Shown here: in pieces, positions 1 through 8,300 of the stretch | How the letters are laid out: every line of letters begins with the position of its first letter | Numbering within the stretch: position 1 is the first letter of the stretch | Source: DAIDKA01 sp035943195 | GTDB lineage: Bacteria > Pseudomonadota > Gammaproteobacteria > Steroidobacterales > Steroidobacteraceae | DNA: 23,555 nt | Direction: 5' to 3' | Assembly (NCBI GenBank): GCA_035943195.1 | Contig: DASZCK010000296.1 | Span: 1 to 23,555 of the forward strand | Position numbers and translations under genes: made by a program | The notes under the pieces: model-generated | Database searches by the model: none | Told to the model about the DNA's origin: nothing | The model's input: the letters and a program-made list of their open reading frames with translations, nothing else

Positions 1-215
1 GCGACGTACAGCACCGAGAAATCGAAATTCACGAAGGAATAGACCAGGATGCCGACCGCAGTCGCCACCATCACGAACTGACCGGCCACCGCGGAAGTCG
101 TCGCTGCGACCCAGCGATCGCGTCCCAGCGCCGGACCGACAATGCCGAAGAATCCCTGCAGCCCGGCCAGCAACAGGGCGAGCACCAGGGCGAAGTGACC
201 CAATTCGGGCAGCAT
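1..215 (-). CDS. ccmF: Cytochrome c maturation protein CcmF (N-terminal part, cut by window edge)
   Basis: The reading frame starts at ATG 215-213 and runs off the left edge after 71 codons. The visible N-terminus, MLPELGHFALVLALLLAGLQ, is the typical CcmF start. Hydrophobic segments follow at about residues 8-27 and 42-62, fitting a many-helix inner-membrane protein. In the known System I pathway, CcmF receives haem from holo-CcmE and, with CcmH, ligates it to apocytochrome c in the periplasm. The start overlaps the ccmE stop by one base (TGATG), so translation is probably coupled and the gene is the next member of the ccmABCDE operon. The tryptophan-rich WWD loop lies outside the window. 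Identity rests on this N-terminus and on gene order. Confidence 0.9.
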   Translation of the reverse strand, partial: MLPELGHFALVLALLLAGLQGFFGIVGPALGRDRWVAATTSAVAGQFVMVATAVGILVYSFVNFDFSVLYV

Positions 216-661
216 CAGCCTCCTCCTTGCACGGCCGGCGCTATCGGCGCGGTGTCGACGATCTTCGGTGGCATGTACTTCTCGTCGTGCTTGGCCAGCA
301 CGTTATCGGCAACGAATACACCGTGGCTGTCGAGGTGGCCGTGGCAGATCACGCCCTGCCCCTCACGGAACAGGTCAGGCAGCACACCCGAGTAGGTCAC
401 CGGAACATCATGTTTGAACTGGTCAGTCAGCACAAAACTCACCTGCAGGTTCCCGGGCAGGCGCTTGACGCTGCCCTTGGTCACCAGGCCGCCGAGACGG
501 AAGTCCTCACCGGCGTGCACCGCACCCTGCGCCACCTGGGTCGGGATGAAATAGAACGTGACGTTCTGTTGAAAGGCCGAGAGCGCCAGTGCGGTGGCGA
601 CACCCACTCCCACGACGATTCCCAGCACGAGATACAGGCGCTTGCGCCGCTGCGGAGTCAT
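215..661 (-). CDS. ccmE: Cytochrome c maturation haem chaperone CcmE
   Basis: This 148-residue protein has the CcmE layout: a short basic N-terminus (RRKR at residues 5-8), one membrane anchor at about residues 10-30, and a periplasmic OB-fold domain. The motif LAKHDEKYMP contains His125, the residue that binds haem covalently in this family, and Tyr129. CcmE takes haem from CcmC with help from CcmA/B and passes it to CcmF. The tail after residue 131 is short and rich in Pro, Ala and Gly. The start overlaps the ccmD stop by four bases (ATGA) and the stop overlaps the ccmF start, so it sits firmly inside the operon. The identification is secure. Confidence 0.97.
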   Translation of the reverse strand: MTPQRRKRLYLVLGIVVGVGVATALALSAFQQNVTFYFIPTQVAQGAVHAGEDFRLGGLVTKGSVKRLPGNLQVSFVLTDQFKHDVPVTYSGVLPDLFREGQGVICHGHLDSHGVFVADNVLAKHDEKYMPPKIVDTAPIAPAVQGGG

Positions 662-843
662 ACGCGTTCCTCCTGCATGACCAGCCGCCGGCGCGCGTCG
701 CGCTGCGCGTGCGCCAGCAGGCGTCGTGCCCAGAAAATGTTGAGCACCACGACCAGCAGCGTCAGACCGTAGGAAGGCCAGACGTAGGCGGCGTATTTTC
801 CCATCGCCAGAAACTGCGCCACGCTATGGAACTGGATCATCAT
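658..843 (-). CDS. ccmD: Cytochrome c maturation protein CcmD
   Basis: A 61-residue protein with one membrane helix at about residues 20-40 and a strongly basic, Arg-rich tail (RDARRR). This is the usual form of CcmD, which in known systems sits in the CcmABCD complex and helps release holo-CcmE. Sequence conservation in the family is low, so the call rests on size, topology and position between ccmC and ccmE. Two adjacent ATG codons are available (843 and 840). The first gives an ATGA overlap with the ccmC stop and is preferred. The stop overlaps the ccmE start by four bases. Confidence 0.9.
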   Translation of the reverse strand: MMIQFHSVAQFLAMGKYAAYVWPSYGLTLLVVVLNIFWARRLLAHAQRDARRRLVMQEERV

Positions 844-1574
844 GCCAGCGCCTCACGGATCCAGGCGGCGGCGCGCTCGCGGCGCAGGATCTCGCCACGC
901 AGCCGCACCAAGAGCAGCGCACCGAAGTACAACGTGAATCCCAGCATGCTCACCAGCAGTGGTACCAGCATCGAGGTGGCCATGGTGTCCTTGCCCGTCA
1001 GGGTCACTGACGAGGCCTGATGCAGGTCGTTCCACCACACTACTGAGTAATGCACGATGGGTACATTAACGATTCCCACGACCGCCAGCACGGCGCTGGC
1101 ACGGTCTGCTCGCTGGGTGTCATCAAATGACGCCCGGAGGCCCATATACCCCATGTACAGGAACAGCAGCAGCAGCTCCGAGGTCAGGCGCGGGGTCCAC
1201 ACCCACCAGGTGCCCCACATGGGCTTGCTGAACAGCGAACCGGTGGCCAGCGCGACGGCCGTAAAGGAGGCACCCACCGGCGCGCAGGCGGCGGCCACGG
1301 CATGCGCCACTTTGATGCGCCAGATGAGTCCCACGGCCGCGGCTATCCCCATGTAGGTGTAGACCATCAGCGACAGCCACGCGGTTGGCACATGCACGTA
1401 GATGATGCGGAACCCATCCCCCTGCTGATAATCCGGCGGCGCCAGCACCAGGCCGCCGTACAGTCCGGCAACGATCAGCACGGCGGCGCTCCAGCCGAAC
1501 CAGGGCGTCAGGCGCCCCGCCAGCCGGTACACGTACGGCGGGGACCCCAGCCGATGAAACCATGTCCAAGTCAC
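840..1574 (-). CDS. ccmC: Haem exporter/CcmE haem-loading protein CcmC
   Basis: A 244-residue inner-membrane protein with about six hydrophobic segments and the WWD-type signature WGTWWVWTPRLTSELLL at residues 120-136, the haem-presenting loop of the family. His61 (YVHVP) and His175 (IVHYSVVWW) sit where CcmC proteins carry their periplasmic axial haem ligands. CcmC loads haem onto CcmE. The gene lies six bases after ccmB and overlaps ccmD by four bases. Length and motif order are normal. Confidence 0.97.
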   Translation of the reverse strand: MTWTWFHRLGSPPYVYRLAGRLTPWFGWSAAVLIVAGLYGGLVLAPPDYQQGDGFRIIYVHVPTAWLSLMVYTYMGIAAAVGLIWRIKVAHAVAAACAPVGASFTAVALATGSLFSKPMWGTWWVWTPRLTSELLLLFLYMGYMGLRASFDDTQRADRASAVLAVVGIVNVPIVHYSVVWWNDLHQASSVTLTGKDTMATSMLVPLLVSMLGFTLYFGALLLVRLRGEILRRERAAAWIREALA

Positions 1575-1580
1575 GCTGCA

Positions 1581-2285
1581 CTACTCCAGACTGATACGTA
1601 CGGCGGCCGCCGCGGCCAGGGGGGCCAAAGTGAAGGACAGGACCACGATGGCCCCGAGCAGTTCCATGGGGGCAACATATGCCTGACCCCGGATTGCCAG
1701 TTCCGTGGCGTTGCTCCCAAAAATCAGAATCGGGGCTGCCAGTGGCAGGATCAATATGGCAAGCAGCACGCCACCGCGCCGCGCGCCCAGGGTCAATGCC
1801 GCCCCTATGGATCCAATGAAGCTCAGGGCCAGGCTTCCCAGCGCCACGGTCAGCATGATACCGACGCTGGCCGAACCTGGCACGCCCAGGGTGTAACCCA
1901 TCAAAGGTGCCATCACCGCCAGCGGCACCCCGGTCAGCAACCAATGCGCGGCCGTCTTGCCCAGCAGCAACCAGGTCAGCGACTGTCCCGACAGAGCGTA
2001 CTGCTCCAGCGTGCCGTCCTGTGCGTCATCGCGGAACAGGAAATCCAGCGCCAGCAGCGCCGCCAGCAAGGCGGCGACCCACAAAACGCCCGGCGCGAGG
2101 GTGCGCAGGACTGACCTTTCCGGAGTAGCCGACGACAGCGTAAACAGGGTCGTCACCAGCACGTAAAACGCCAACGGATGCAACAGCTGTTCGGGGCGCC
2201 TGAAGGCCAGCATCAGATCACGGGTGACGACCAGCCGCGCGGCCGTCAGTGGTGTCGTGAGAGCGGATGGCGATGGCGGCATCAC
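1581..2285 (-). CDS. ccmB: Haem ABC transporter permease subunit CcmB
   Basis: A protein of about 234 residues with roughly six hydrophobic segments and the CcmB-like N-terminal region RDLMLAFRRPEQLLHPLAFY. The motif FRDDAQDGTLEQYALS (about residues 84-99) is characteristic of the family. CcmB pairs with the ATPase CcmA; the complex is needed to free holo-CcmE from CcmC. The start is either GTG at 2285 (four-base overlap with the ccmA stop) or the next codon, ATG at 2282 (one-base TGATG overlap). The sequence does not decide between them and only one residue differs. Confidence 0.95.
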   Translation of the reverse strand: MMPPSPSALTTPLTAARLVVTRDLMLAFRRPEQLLHPLAFYVLVTTLFTLSSATPERSVLRTLAPGVLWVAALLAALLALDFLFRDDAQDGTLEQYALSGQSLTWLLLGKTAAHWLLTGVPLAVMAPLMGYTLGVPGSASVGIMLTVALGSLALSFIGSIGAALTLGARRGGVLLAILILPLAAPILIFGSNATELAIRGQAYVAPMELLGAIVVLSFTLAPLAAAAAVRISLE

Positions 2286-2908
2286 GCGGAGAGATGCAAT
2301 TCGCGCACGCGCGCCGGTTCGATGGCCAAGCGGTGATGCACGGCGGCGATGGCGAGCCCACCGGCGTCGAGGTGCGCCTCCAGCAATGCCGCCACCAGTT
2401 CCTGGCCGCCGCTGTCCAGGTTGGTCGTCGGCTCATCCAGCAGCCACAAGGGCACCGCGGCCAGAGTCAATCCGGCAAGCGCCACGCGCCGACGTTGGCC
2501 GGCCGACAGGGTTCGCACCGGTCGCGTCGCAAATTCGCCGGTGCCGGTTCTGACCAGGGCTTCATGAATGTCCGCGGGACTGACGCTCCTGCGCATGCCG
2601 ATCCAGAAGCGCAGGTTCTCGAGCCCGGACAGATCCGGTTTTAGTGGCGGTTCATGACCCAGGTAAATGAGCGCGGCGTGAAACCCGTCGCGGTCCTCGC
2701 GCACGTCACCCTGGTTCCAGAACACGCGGCCCTCCTCCAGGTGGTTGAGACCGCAAATGGCGCGCAGCAGGGTGGTCTTGCCGGCACCATTGGCGCCGGT
2801 CAGCTGCAGCAGTTCCCCGCCGTTCAACTTAAGGTCCACTCCCTTCAGGACATGCCGTTCCGCACGCCAAAGGTGCAGATTTTCCGCACGTAACATTGAA
2901 CCGGACAT
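2282..2908 (-). CDS. ccmA: Haem ABC transporter ATP-binding subunit CcmA
   Basis: A small ABC ATPase of about 208 residues. It has a Walker A motif (GANGAGKTT), the ABC signature LSAGQRRR, Walker B with the catalytic glutamate (LWLLDEPT) and the switch histidine in AVHHRLA. The compact single domain and its place ahead of ccmB identify CcmA. Three in-frame starts exist: GTG 2923, ATG 2908 and ATG 2896. ATG 2908 is drawn because a G-rich stretch lies just upstream, but ATG 2896 (MLRAENL) matches the usual CcmA N-terminus and cannot be excluded. It is the first gene of the ccm operon and faces away from the tRNA gene. Confidence 0.95.
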   Translation of the reverse strand: MSGSMLRAENLHLWRAERHVLKGVDLKLNGGELLQLTGANGAGKTTLLRAICGLNHLEEGRVFWNQGDVREDRDGFHAALIYLGHEPPLKPDLSGLENLRFWIGMRRSVSPADIHEALVRTGTGEFATRPVRTLSAGQRRRVALAGLTLAAVPLWLLDEPTTNLDSGGQELVAALLEAHLDAGGLAIAAVHHRLAIEPARVRELHLSA

Positions 2909-2965
2909 GGGCCCCCGGAGCACTGCATTTTTGCCACCAGTAATCAGCTAGTCTCGCAAACTCAG

Positions 2966-2993
2966 TGGCTTATCGCCATCCCCGGGGTAGAAT
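2966..2993 (+). promoter_or_regulatory. Possible promoter of the tRNA-Leu operon
   Basis: A good -10-like hexamer TAGAAT lies at 2988-2993, with a weak -35 candidate TGGCTT at 2966-2971 (16-base spacer). The bases after the -10 are GC-rich (CCCTGGC), as is common in stringently controlled stable-RNA promoters. The start site would fall near 3000, about 16 bases before the mature tRNA. The -35 is poor, so this is only a candidate. I found no convincing ccmA promoter on the other strand of this divergent gap (2909-3015). Confidence 0.4.
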
Positions 2994-3015
2994 CCCTGGC
3001 TGTCGGCACCGCGCT

Positions 3016-3102
3016 GCCCGGATGGCGAAATTGGTAGACGCAAGGGACTTAAAATCCCTAGGGGGCAACTCCGTGCCGGTTCGATTCCGGCTCCGGGCAC
3101 CA
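3016..3102 (+). tRNA. tRNA-Leu (anticodon TAA), CCA encoded
   Basis: The 87-base gene folds as a class II tRNA. The acceptor arm GCCCGGA (3016-3022) pairs with TCCGGGC (3092-3098), followed by discriminator A and an encoded CCA (3100-3102). The anticodon stem AGGGA/TCCCT encloses the loop CTTAAAA, so the anticodon is TAA (3050-3052), reading UUA and UUG. A long variable arm lies at about 3060-3075 and the T arm carries GTTCGATTC. The long arm and D-loop TGGTAGACG fit tRNA-Leu. The next gene starts only five bases after the CCA end, with no terminator between. Confidence 0.97.
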
Positions 3103-3107
3103 CAGGC

Positions 3108-3815
3108 ATGATGAAAGTGAAAACAACGGCGCGGCGGATCCTGGCAATCGATGTCGGCGGCAGTCATGTCAAGGCGCTGCTATCGGGTGTGCCCGGCGGA
3201 CCCGACGCGGAGCGACGCGTGGATGCAAACCCGAAGCTGACCCCGGCGCAGATGGTCAAGGCCGTTCGCCGCATGGTGCAGGGCTGGAAGTTCGACGTCA
3301 TCTCCATGGGCTTTCCCGGAGTCGTCTGGCACGGGCGTCCCATCACCGAACCGCACCACCTCGGCAGGGGCTGGGTAGGGTTCGATTATGCGAAGGCGTT
3401 CGGCAAACCCGTGCGCATCATCAATGACGCGGCGATGCAGGCCATCGGCAGTTACGAGGGCGGCCGCATGCTGTTCCTGGGTCTGGGCACCGGTCTTGGC
3501 TCGGCGCTGATCCTGGGTGGCTTCATCGAACCCATGGAGCTGGGCCACCTGCCCTATCGCAAGGGCGGCACTTACGAGGACTACGTCGGCGCGGCGGGCC
3601 TCGCCAAACGGGGCAAGAAGCGCTGGCGGCGGGCCGTGTTCGACGTCGTGGAAAGATTCAGTGCCGCCTTTGAAGTCGAGTACGTCGTCCTCGGAGGCGG
3701 GAATGTCGCCAAACTCAAGCACCTGCCGCCACACGCGCGCGCCGGTAACAATGCCAACGCCTTCAAGGGCGGCTTTCGCTTGTGGAACGAGAAATCCTGG
3801 ACCCGTACGCTCTGA
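3108..3815 (+). CDS. ROK-family sugar kinase, polyphosphate-glucokinase-like
   Basis: The 235-residue protein has the actin-like ATPase fold motifs of ROK kinases: phosphate-1 loop AIDVGGSHVKA (residues 13-23, Asp15), GFPGVV (68-73), catalytic NDAA (Asn106, Asp107), phosphate-2 loop LGLGTGLGSALI (124-135), ELGHLP (144-149) and LGGGN (195-199). The LGTGLGSAL...ELGH pattern and the lack of the cysteine-rich ROK zinc motif resemble polyphosphate glucokinases more than classic glucokinase. It probably phosphorylates glucose or a related sugar in the cytoplasm; the phosphate donor (ATP or polyphosphate) cannot be read from sequence. Adjacent ATGs at 3108 and 3111 are both usable. The gene lies five bases after the tRNA and 22 bases before dsbA. 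Confidence 0.8.
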   Translation: MMKVKTTARRILAIDVGGSHVKALLSGVPGGPDAERRVDANPKLTPAQMVKAVRRMVQGWKFDVISMGFPGVVWHGRPITEPHHLGRGWVGFDYAKAFGKPVRIINDAAMQAIGSYEGGRMLFLGLGTGLGSALILGGFIEPMELGHLPYRKGGTYEDYVGAAGLAKRGKKRWRRAVFDVVERFSAAFEVEYVVLGGGNVAKLKHLPPHARAGNNANAFKGGFRLWNEKSWTRTL

Positions 3816-3837
3816 TGAACCTTAGGAAGCCTCAATC

Positions 3838-4515
3838 ATGACTCACCGACTTGTCGCCCTGTTGACGCTGGCCGCCAGCGCCCTGCCGCTGGTGGCATCG
3901 GCCCAGACAACCTGGACCGAGGGCCGCAACTATTCCCTCATCGTTCCCGCGCTTCATACCAACGTGCCGCCCGGGAAGGTCGAGGTGACCGAAGTGTTCT
4001 CCTATGGCTGCCCGCACTGCTCTGAGTTCCGGCCGGTCATCAAGCAGCTGAAGGCGGAACTGCCGCCCAATGCGGTGTTCAACATGGTGCCGGCCTCATT
4101 CAATCCTACCGAGGACTGGCCGATGTTCCAGCGTGCGTATGTGACGGCCGAATCCCTTGGCGTGGCCGAGCGTGCCAATGATGGGATTTTCGATGCCATC
4201 TGGAAAAGCGGCGAGCTGGCGGTGGTGGATCCGCAGACCAACCGCTTGAAGAGCCCGCAGCCCACCATCCAGGATGCCGCGCGGGTCTACAACAAACTCA
4301 CCGGCGTGCCGGTCGACAAGTTCGTCGCGGTCAGCCAGTCCTTCGCGGTGGAAGTGAAAATGAAGGCCGATGACGCCTTCGTGCTGCACGGCCAGGTGGA
4401 CTCCACGCCCACCATCGTGGTCAACGGCAAGTACCGGCTGAACACCGAAAGCGCGGGTGGCGCCAATCAGGTGCTGCAGCTGGTGAAGTACCTGGTCGAC
4501 AAGGAATCTCATTGA
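3838..4515 (+). CDS. dsbA: DsbA-type periplasmic thiol:disulfide oxidoreductase
   Basis: A 225-residue secreted thioredoxin-fold protein. A signal peptide spans residues 1-22, with likely cleavage at VASA/QTTW. The active site is Cys58-Pro-His-Cys61 (FSYGCPHCSEF), the same dipeptide as classical DsbA, and the cis-proline loop is Thr190-Pro191-Thr192. DsbA introduces disulfides into proteins entering the periplasm and is re-oxidised by DsbB, which is not in this window. A purine-rich AGGAAG about ten bases upstream can serve as ribosome-binding site. The stop overlaps the next start (TTGA), so it is likely cotranscribed with the methyltransferase. The ccm operon across the tRNA depends on periplasmic thiol balance, which may explain the neighbourhood. 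Confidence 0.92.
   Translation: MTHRLVALLTLAASALPLVASAQTTWTEGRNYSLIVPALHTNVPPGKVEVTEVFSYGCPHCSEFRPVIKQLKAELPPNAVFNMVPASFNPTEDWPMFQRAYVTAESLGVAERANDGIFDAIWKSGELAVVDPQTNRLKSPQPTIQDAARVYNKLTGVPVDKFVAVSQSFAVEVKMKADDAFVLHGQVDSTPTIVVNGKYRLNTESAGGANQVLQLVKYLVDKESH
4501..4505 (+). promoter_or_regulatory. Ribosome-binding site supporting the TTG start at 4512
   Basis: AAGGA inside the last codons of dsbA lies six bases before the TTG at 4512-4514. The first in-frame ATG downstream would be at residue 104, well into the conserved region, so this site supports TTG as the true start. Confidence 0.65.
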
Positions 4516-5357
4516 CCCAGGCCGTTCGCGGACCACTGCTGACGGCTGACATTCTCGCTTCGCTGGGGCAGGCACTGCGTGACGGTGCCGAGCGCTGCAC
4601 CTGTTCGCTGGACCTGGGCCTCACCCAAAGCGAGGTCGGCCTGGGCCCGGCGGGATTCAGCCGCGGCGAGTCCCACTATCCCTGGCCCAGCGAGCTCAAG
4701 GACCGCACCATCTACTACTGGAGCGGCGCGGGCTTCGAGCCGGCGGCGGCCTACGCCGGGTCCCTCATCAAGCTCGTTCCGACCCAGTGGGGTGCGCCGA
4801 CCTTTGAAATCGATGGCATCAAGATGCTGCCCACCGCCAGCAAGTCGCCCTTTGAGGACGCACGGCGCAAGGTCGAACTGGTCGGCGTCGGCCGCCGCCG
4901 CGTGCTGGATACCTGCGGCGGACTGGGCTACTTCGCAGCCTGGTGCCAGCGACTGGGCGCCACTCGGGTACTGTCCTGCGAGAAAAATTCCCAGGTGCTA
5001 TGGCTGCGCGACCTGAACCCCTGGTCGCCAACCTCCGATGGCACACTTGAAGTGCTCAATGTCGCCATCGAACGGCATATCACGACGCTTGCGGATGCCA
5101 GCTTCGATGTCATCCTGCATGATCCGCCGCGCTTTGGTATCGCTGGCGACCTGTATGCGCGCACGTTCTACGAGCAGCTGGCCCGGGTACTCAAGCCGGG
5201 CGGCACACTCTTTCACTATACCGGCAGTCCCAACCGGCTCACCAGCGGCCGCGATGTGCCCGGCGAGGTGCTGCGACGTCTGCAGCAATGCGGCTTCGAA
5301 GCGCGTCGCGCGCTCGATGGCGTGCTAGGCCGCTCAGTATTCAAATCGATACGATAG
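4512..5357 (+). CDS. Class I SAM-dependent methyltransferase, archaeal-type (COG2521-like)
   Basis: The 281-residue protein has a Rossmann methyltransferase domain from about residue 125. The SAM-binding motif I is VLDTCGGLGYFAAW (131-144), the acidic ribose-binding residue is Glu157 (CEKN), and the catalytic-type motif is HDPPRF (203-208), followed by FYEQLARVLKPGGTLFHYTG. From memory, the DTCGGLGY, NPWS, HDPPRF and LFHYTG blocks match a family described as predicted archaeal methyltransferases (COG2521). A DPPR motif suggests an amino group on a base or nucleotide as target, but the substrate is unknown. Residues 1-120 form an extra N-terminal domain. Translation starts at TTG overlapping the dsbA stop. 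The last 24 bases overlap the convergent tamB. Confidence 0.75.
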   Translation: MTQAVRGPLLTADILASLGQALRDGAERCTCSLDLGLTQSEVGLGPAGFSRGESHYPWPSELKDRTIYYWSGAGFEPAAAYAGSLIKLVPTQWGAPTFEIDGIKMLPTASKSPFEDARRKVELVGVGRRRVLDTCGGLGYFAAWCQRLGATRVLSCEKNSQVLWLRDLNPWSPTSDGTLEVLNVAIERHITTLADASFDVILHDPPRFGIAGDLYARTFYEQLARVLKPGGTLFHYTGSPNRLTSGRDVPGEVLRRLQQCGFEARRALDGVLGRSVFKSIR

Positions 5358-8300
5358 GCCGATGCTGCTGCCGGGGTCGTTGTCCGGTGTGGTGCCCTGG
5401 ACCGTGGCGGTGCCGGTACCCACTTGGGTTTGCAGTTTGAGCTTGCTGGTCAGATCCACCTGCACCTGCAGCTGCGTGGCGCCCGTGGTGTTCTGTTTGA
5501 CATCAAGGAAGATGCGGTTGGTGAGATAGCGCCCCGCTTCGATGGTCGCGCCATTGTTCTGGGTGCTGCCCGGTATGCCGGTATCGTTGCTGCCCACCGC
5601 CAGGCGGTCCAAGCCCAGAGCCTTCTGGATTTGAACCAGCGGATTCACACCGGTGCCGACGCCGGTCAGTGTCACCAGCGCCGCGCCGATCTGGGCGGCC
5701 TGAAGCGCGGTGAGCTGGCCGGCGCTCTCGCCGAACAGCAACCGCGCGAGGATCTCATCCTGGGGCAACGTCGGAACGCTGGTGAGCTCGAACTGCGGTG
5801 CATCGGCGACGCCCGAGATCCGCAGCGTCACGGTGGTATCCACCGTAGTGGTCTGGGCGGTGAAATCCAGAGTCGGATCGATCTTGCCCGTGATATCGGC
5901 ACCGGTGAAGCTCACCCGGCCCGAGGTGAAATTGAGTCGCGTGCCGGCAAGTGTGAACAGGCCGCTGTGCATATCGAAGCCGCCGTCGATGGCCGGTGCC
6001 CGGGCGGTGCCCGTGATCTTCAGATGTCCGCCGAGCTCGGCTTCCAGGCCGCGGCCACGCACCAGGATCTGGCGCGGCGCGTTCACGCTCACATTCAGAT
6101 CCCACACCGGCCCGTAGACCGGCGGGGTCACTTCCTGTCCCGGTCGGCGGACATCCAGCACCGCCACATTGGGCGGAAAGCTGTTGGGAATCTCCACCGT
6201 CGCCTTGTTGATCAGCACGGTGCCGGCGAGCGTCAGTTCGTGCAAGGCTGTGCCCGTGAGGGTGAGATCCGCATTGACCGTGCCGGAGACGATGCTGCTG
6301 GCGAAGGGTTGGGCGTTGCGTGCGGTGAGCCGCATATCCACCGGCCAGCCGCCCTGCAGCACCCCCAAGGTACCGGTGAGCGCAACCGTTCCTGCCGCCG
6401 CGTGGGCCGTGAGCTGGGTGATGCGCAGTTGGTTCTGCGTGCCTTCCAGCAATCCCTCGATGTCCGTGAGATCGATGCCGTGGCGGTAGTCATGGACGGC
6501 ACCGCCGCGCAATTGCACCGAGCCTTTCACCGTGGGCGCGTCGAGAGTTCCCGCCACCTGCGCATTGACATCGATCTTGCCACTGATGTGCCGCCCACCG
6601 CTTTCAAGCAGCGGGTTGAAGCGCGCGAGGTCCACGTTGCCGGTGGCGGTGACGGCCAGGGGGCCGTTCCAGGGGATCGAGCCCTCGACATTCATATGGG
6701 TGGCATCGCCCGCGGCCGAGTGCAGCGCGATGCGCGCGCCATCGCTGGCCAGGTCTGCGGTCGCGGACAGCTGCAACGGGGGCAGGCTGCCCGCATCGCC
6801 CGGCGCCCGCAGGTTGGTGCCCGTCACACGCAGCTCACCCAGCGGGTGCGCAACGCTGCCCTGCAGTTGCAGGGTCGCTTTCAGCGTCCCGGAATCCAGG
6901 TACCCGGGCAGGATGGCATCGACCAGTCCTGGCGTCGGATCGGTGAGTTCCGCATTCACGTGCAGTTGTGGCAGCACCTGCCCTTGCGCCTGCAGGTGCG
7001 CGTCGGCGGCCGCGACGTGCAATCCCGAGACTGCAAGCCCTTGCGTAAAATCCAGCAGCGCCGGTTGTTCCAGTTTCAGATCGACGGCGTAGACGCTCGC
7101 ATTAGCCGCGGACACCGTGAGGCTGTGCTGCTTGGCCTGGAACTCCCCTTGTGCCTTGAGGGAGGCGGGCTTGCCCAATATCTGCGCCTGCGCGGCGAGC
7201 GTGAGCTGCAAGGCATGCAACGGACCGCTGCCCGCCAGGGTGGCATTGAACTTCTGTGAGCCGATCTGCAGCCCTTCGCCGCCGATCTGCAGGTTGGTGC
7301 TGGCGGCCGCGCCAGCCTTGACCGCGGGCACCAGGTTCAATGCCCCGGTGAGCTGTCCCGCGAAGTGTTGACCCAGCAGTTGATTCAGGTTCGACAGGTC
7401 ATCGATGGACCATTTGAACTGTCCCAGTGAACGATCCAGATCCTGCACGGCCAGGGTGACATCTCCCTGCGCGTTCAGACTCTCCCAGGTTGCATGCGGC
7501 AGAGCGATATGCACCGACTCGCCGGGGTGGACCTGCAGCTGCGCCTGCAGAGTCACCGGCTGGCCGGCCAGCGAACCGCGCACGCTCACCTGCGCCTCAG
7601 GCGCATGGGGCAGACCGCGCACGTCAAATGTGGCCTGTACCGCACCGGCCGCCGAGCCGCGCACTGCCAGCATCGACTGCACGTCCCCGGCCGCGCGCAA
7701 CGCCGCCGTAGTGCCGCTGAGATCCGCGCGCGCGGTGGCCTGGCCGGACAGGGAGGACAACAGCATCGACAGATCCGCAAGGGTCGCACGGGTTTTCGCG
7801 GCCACAGTCCATGGCCCACCCGACTCCCCCGGCGCCGACAGGCGTCCGGATCCCGCCAGACTCAGTGCCTTGTTGCTGACCACCGAATCCGCAATGGTCA
7901 CAATGGAGGCCTGATAAGTGGCGCGAATATCTGCGCTCTCAGGTCCGCGTAACCAGTCATGCAGATTGGCAAGCGTGGAATCCAGATTACCGCTCGCGGT
8001 CACGCGCAGCTTGACAGCCCCACCGTCGCGCTCAGCCCTGGCATGCAACCGCAACGGTCCTTTCAGACCCAGCTGCAGGGCCGTCAGCAAGGGTGCGACA
8101 TCGGACGTATCCACATCGGCATCCACCGCGGGTGTACCCGCCGCCTGGCCCTTGGCAGAAAGATTCAGGCTCGGATGGGAGACCCGCAGCTCAAAGGGCC
8201 GCGAAGGCTTTGCGAACTGGATCGAGCCCTCCGCCACCAATGGCGCGCCCGCGAACAGGCCATTGGGTACACCGGGAGCCGCGGCGCCCTCGATGCGCGC

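Noticed and set aside
1302..2114. 270-codon plus-strand frame opposite ccmB/ccmC
   Set aside because: Shadow of two confident ccm genes; Gln/His/Arg-rich low-quality sequence.
2909..3015. A promoter for ccmA on the minus strand
   Set aside because: No -35/-10 pair with acceptable match and spacing could be found in the divergent gap.
5424..7259. 611-codon open frame on the plus strand opposite tamB
   Set aside because: It lies wholly antisense to a well-supported tamB, has no recognisable motif, and is rich in Arg, Gly, Gln and His as expected for a shadow frame in GC-rich DNA.
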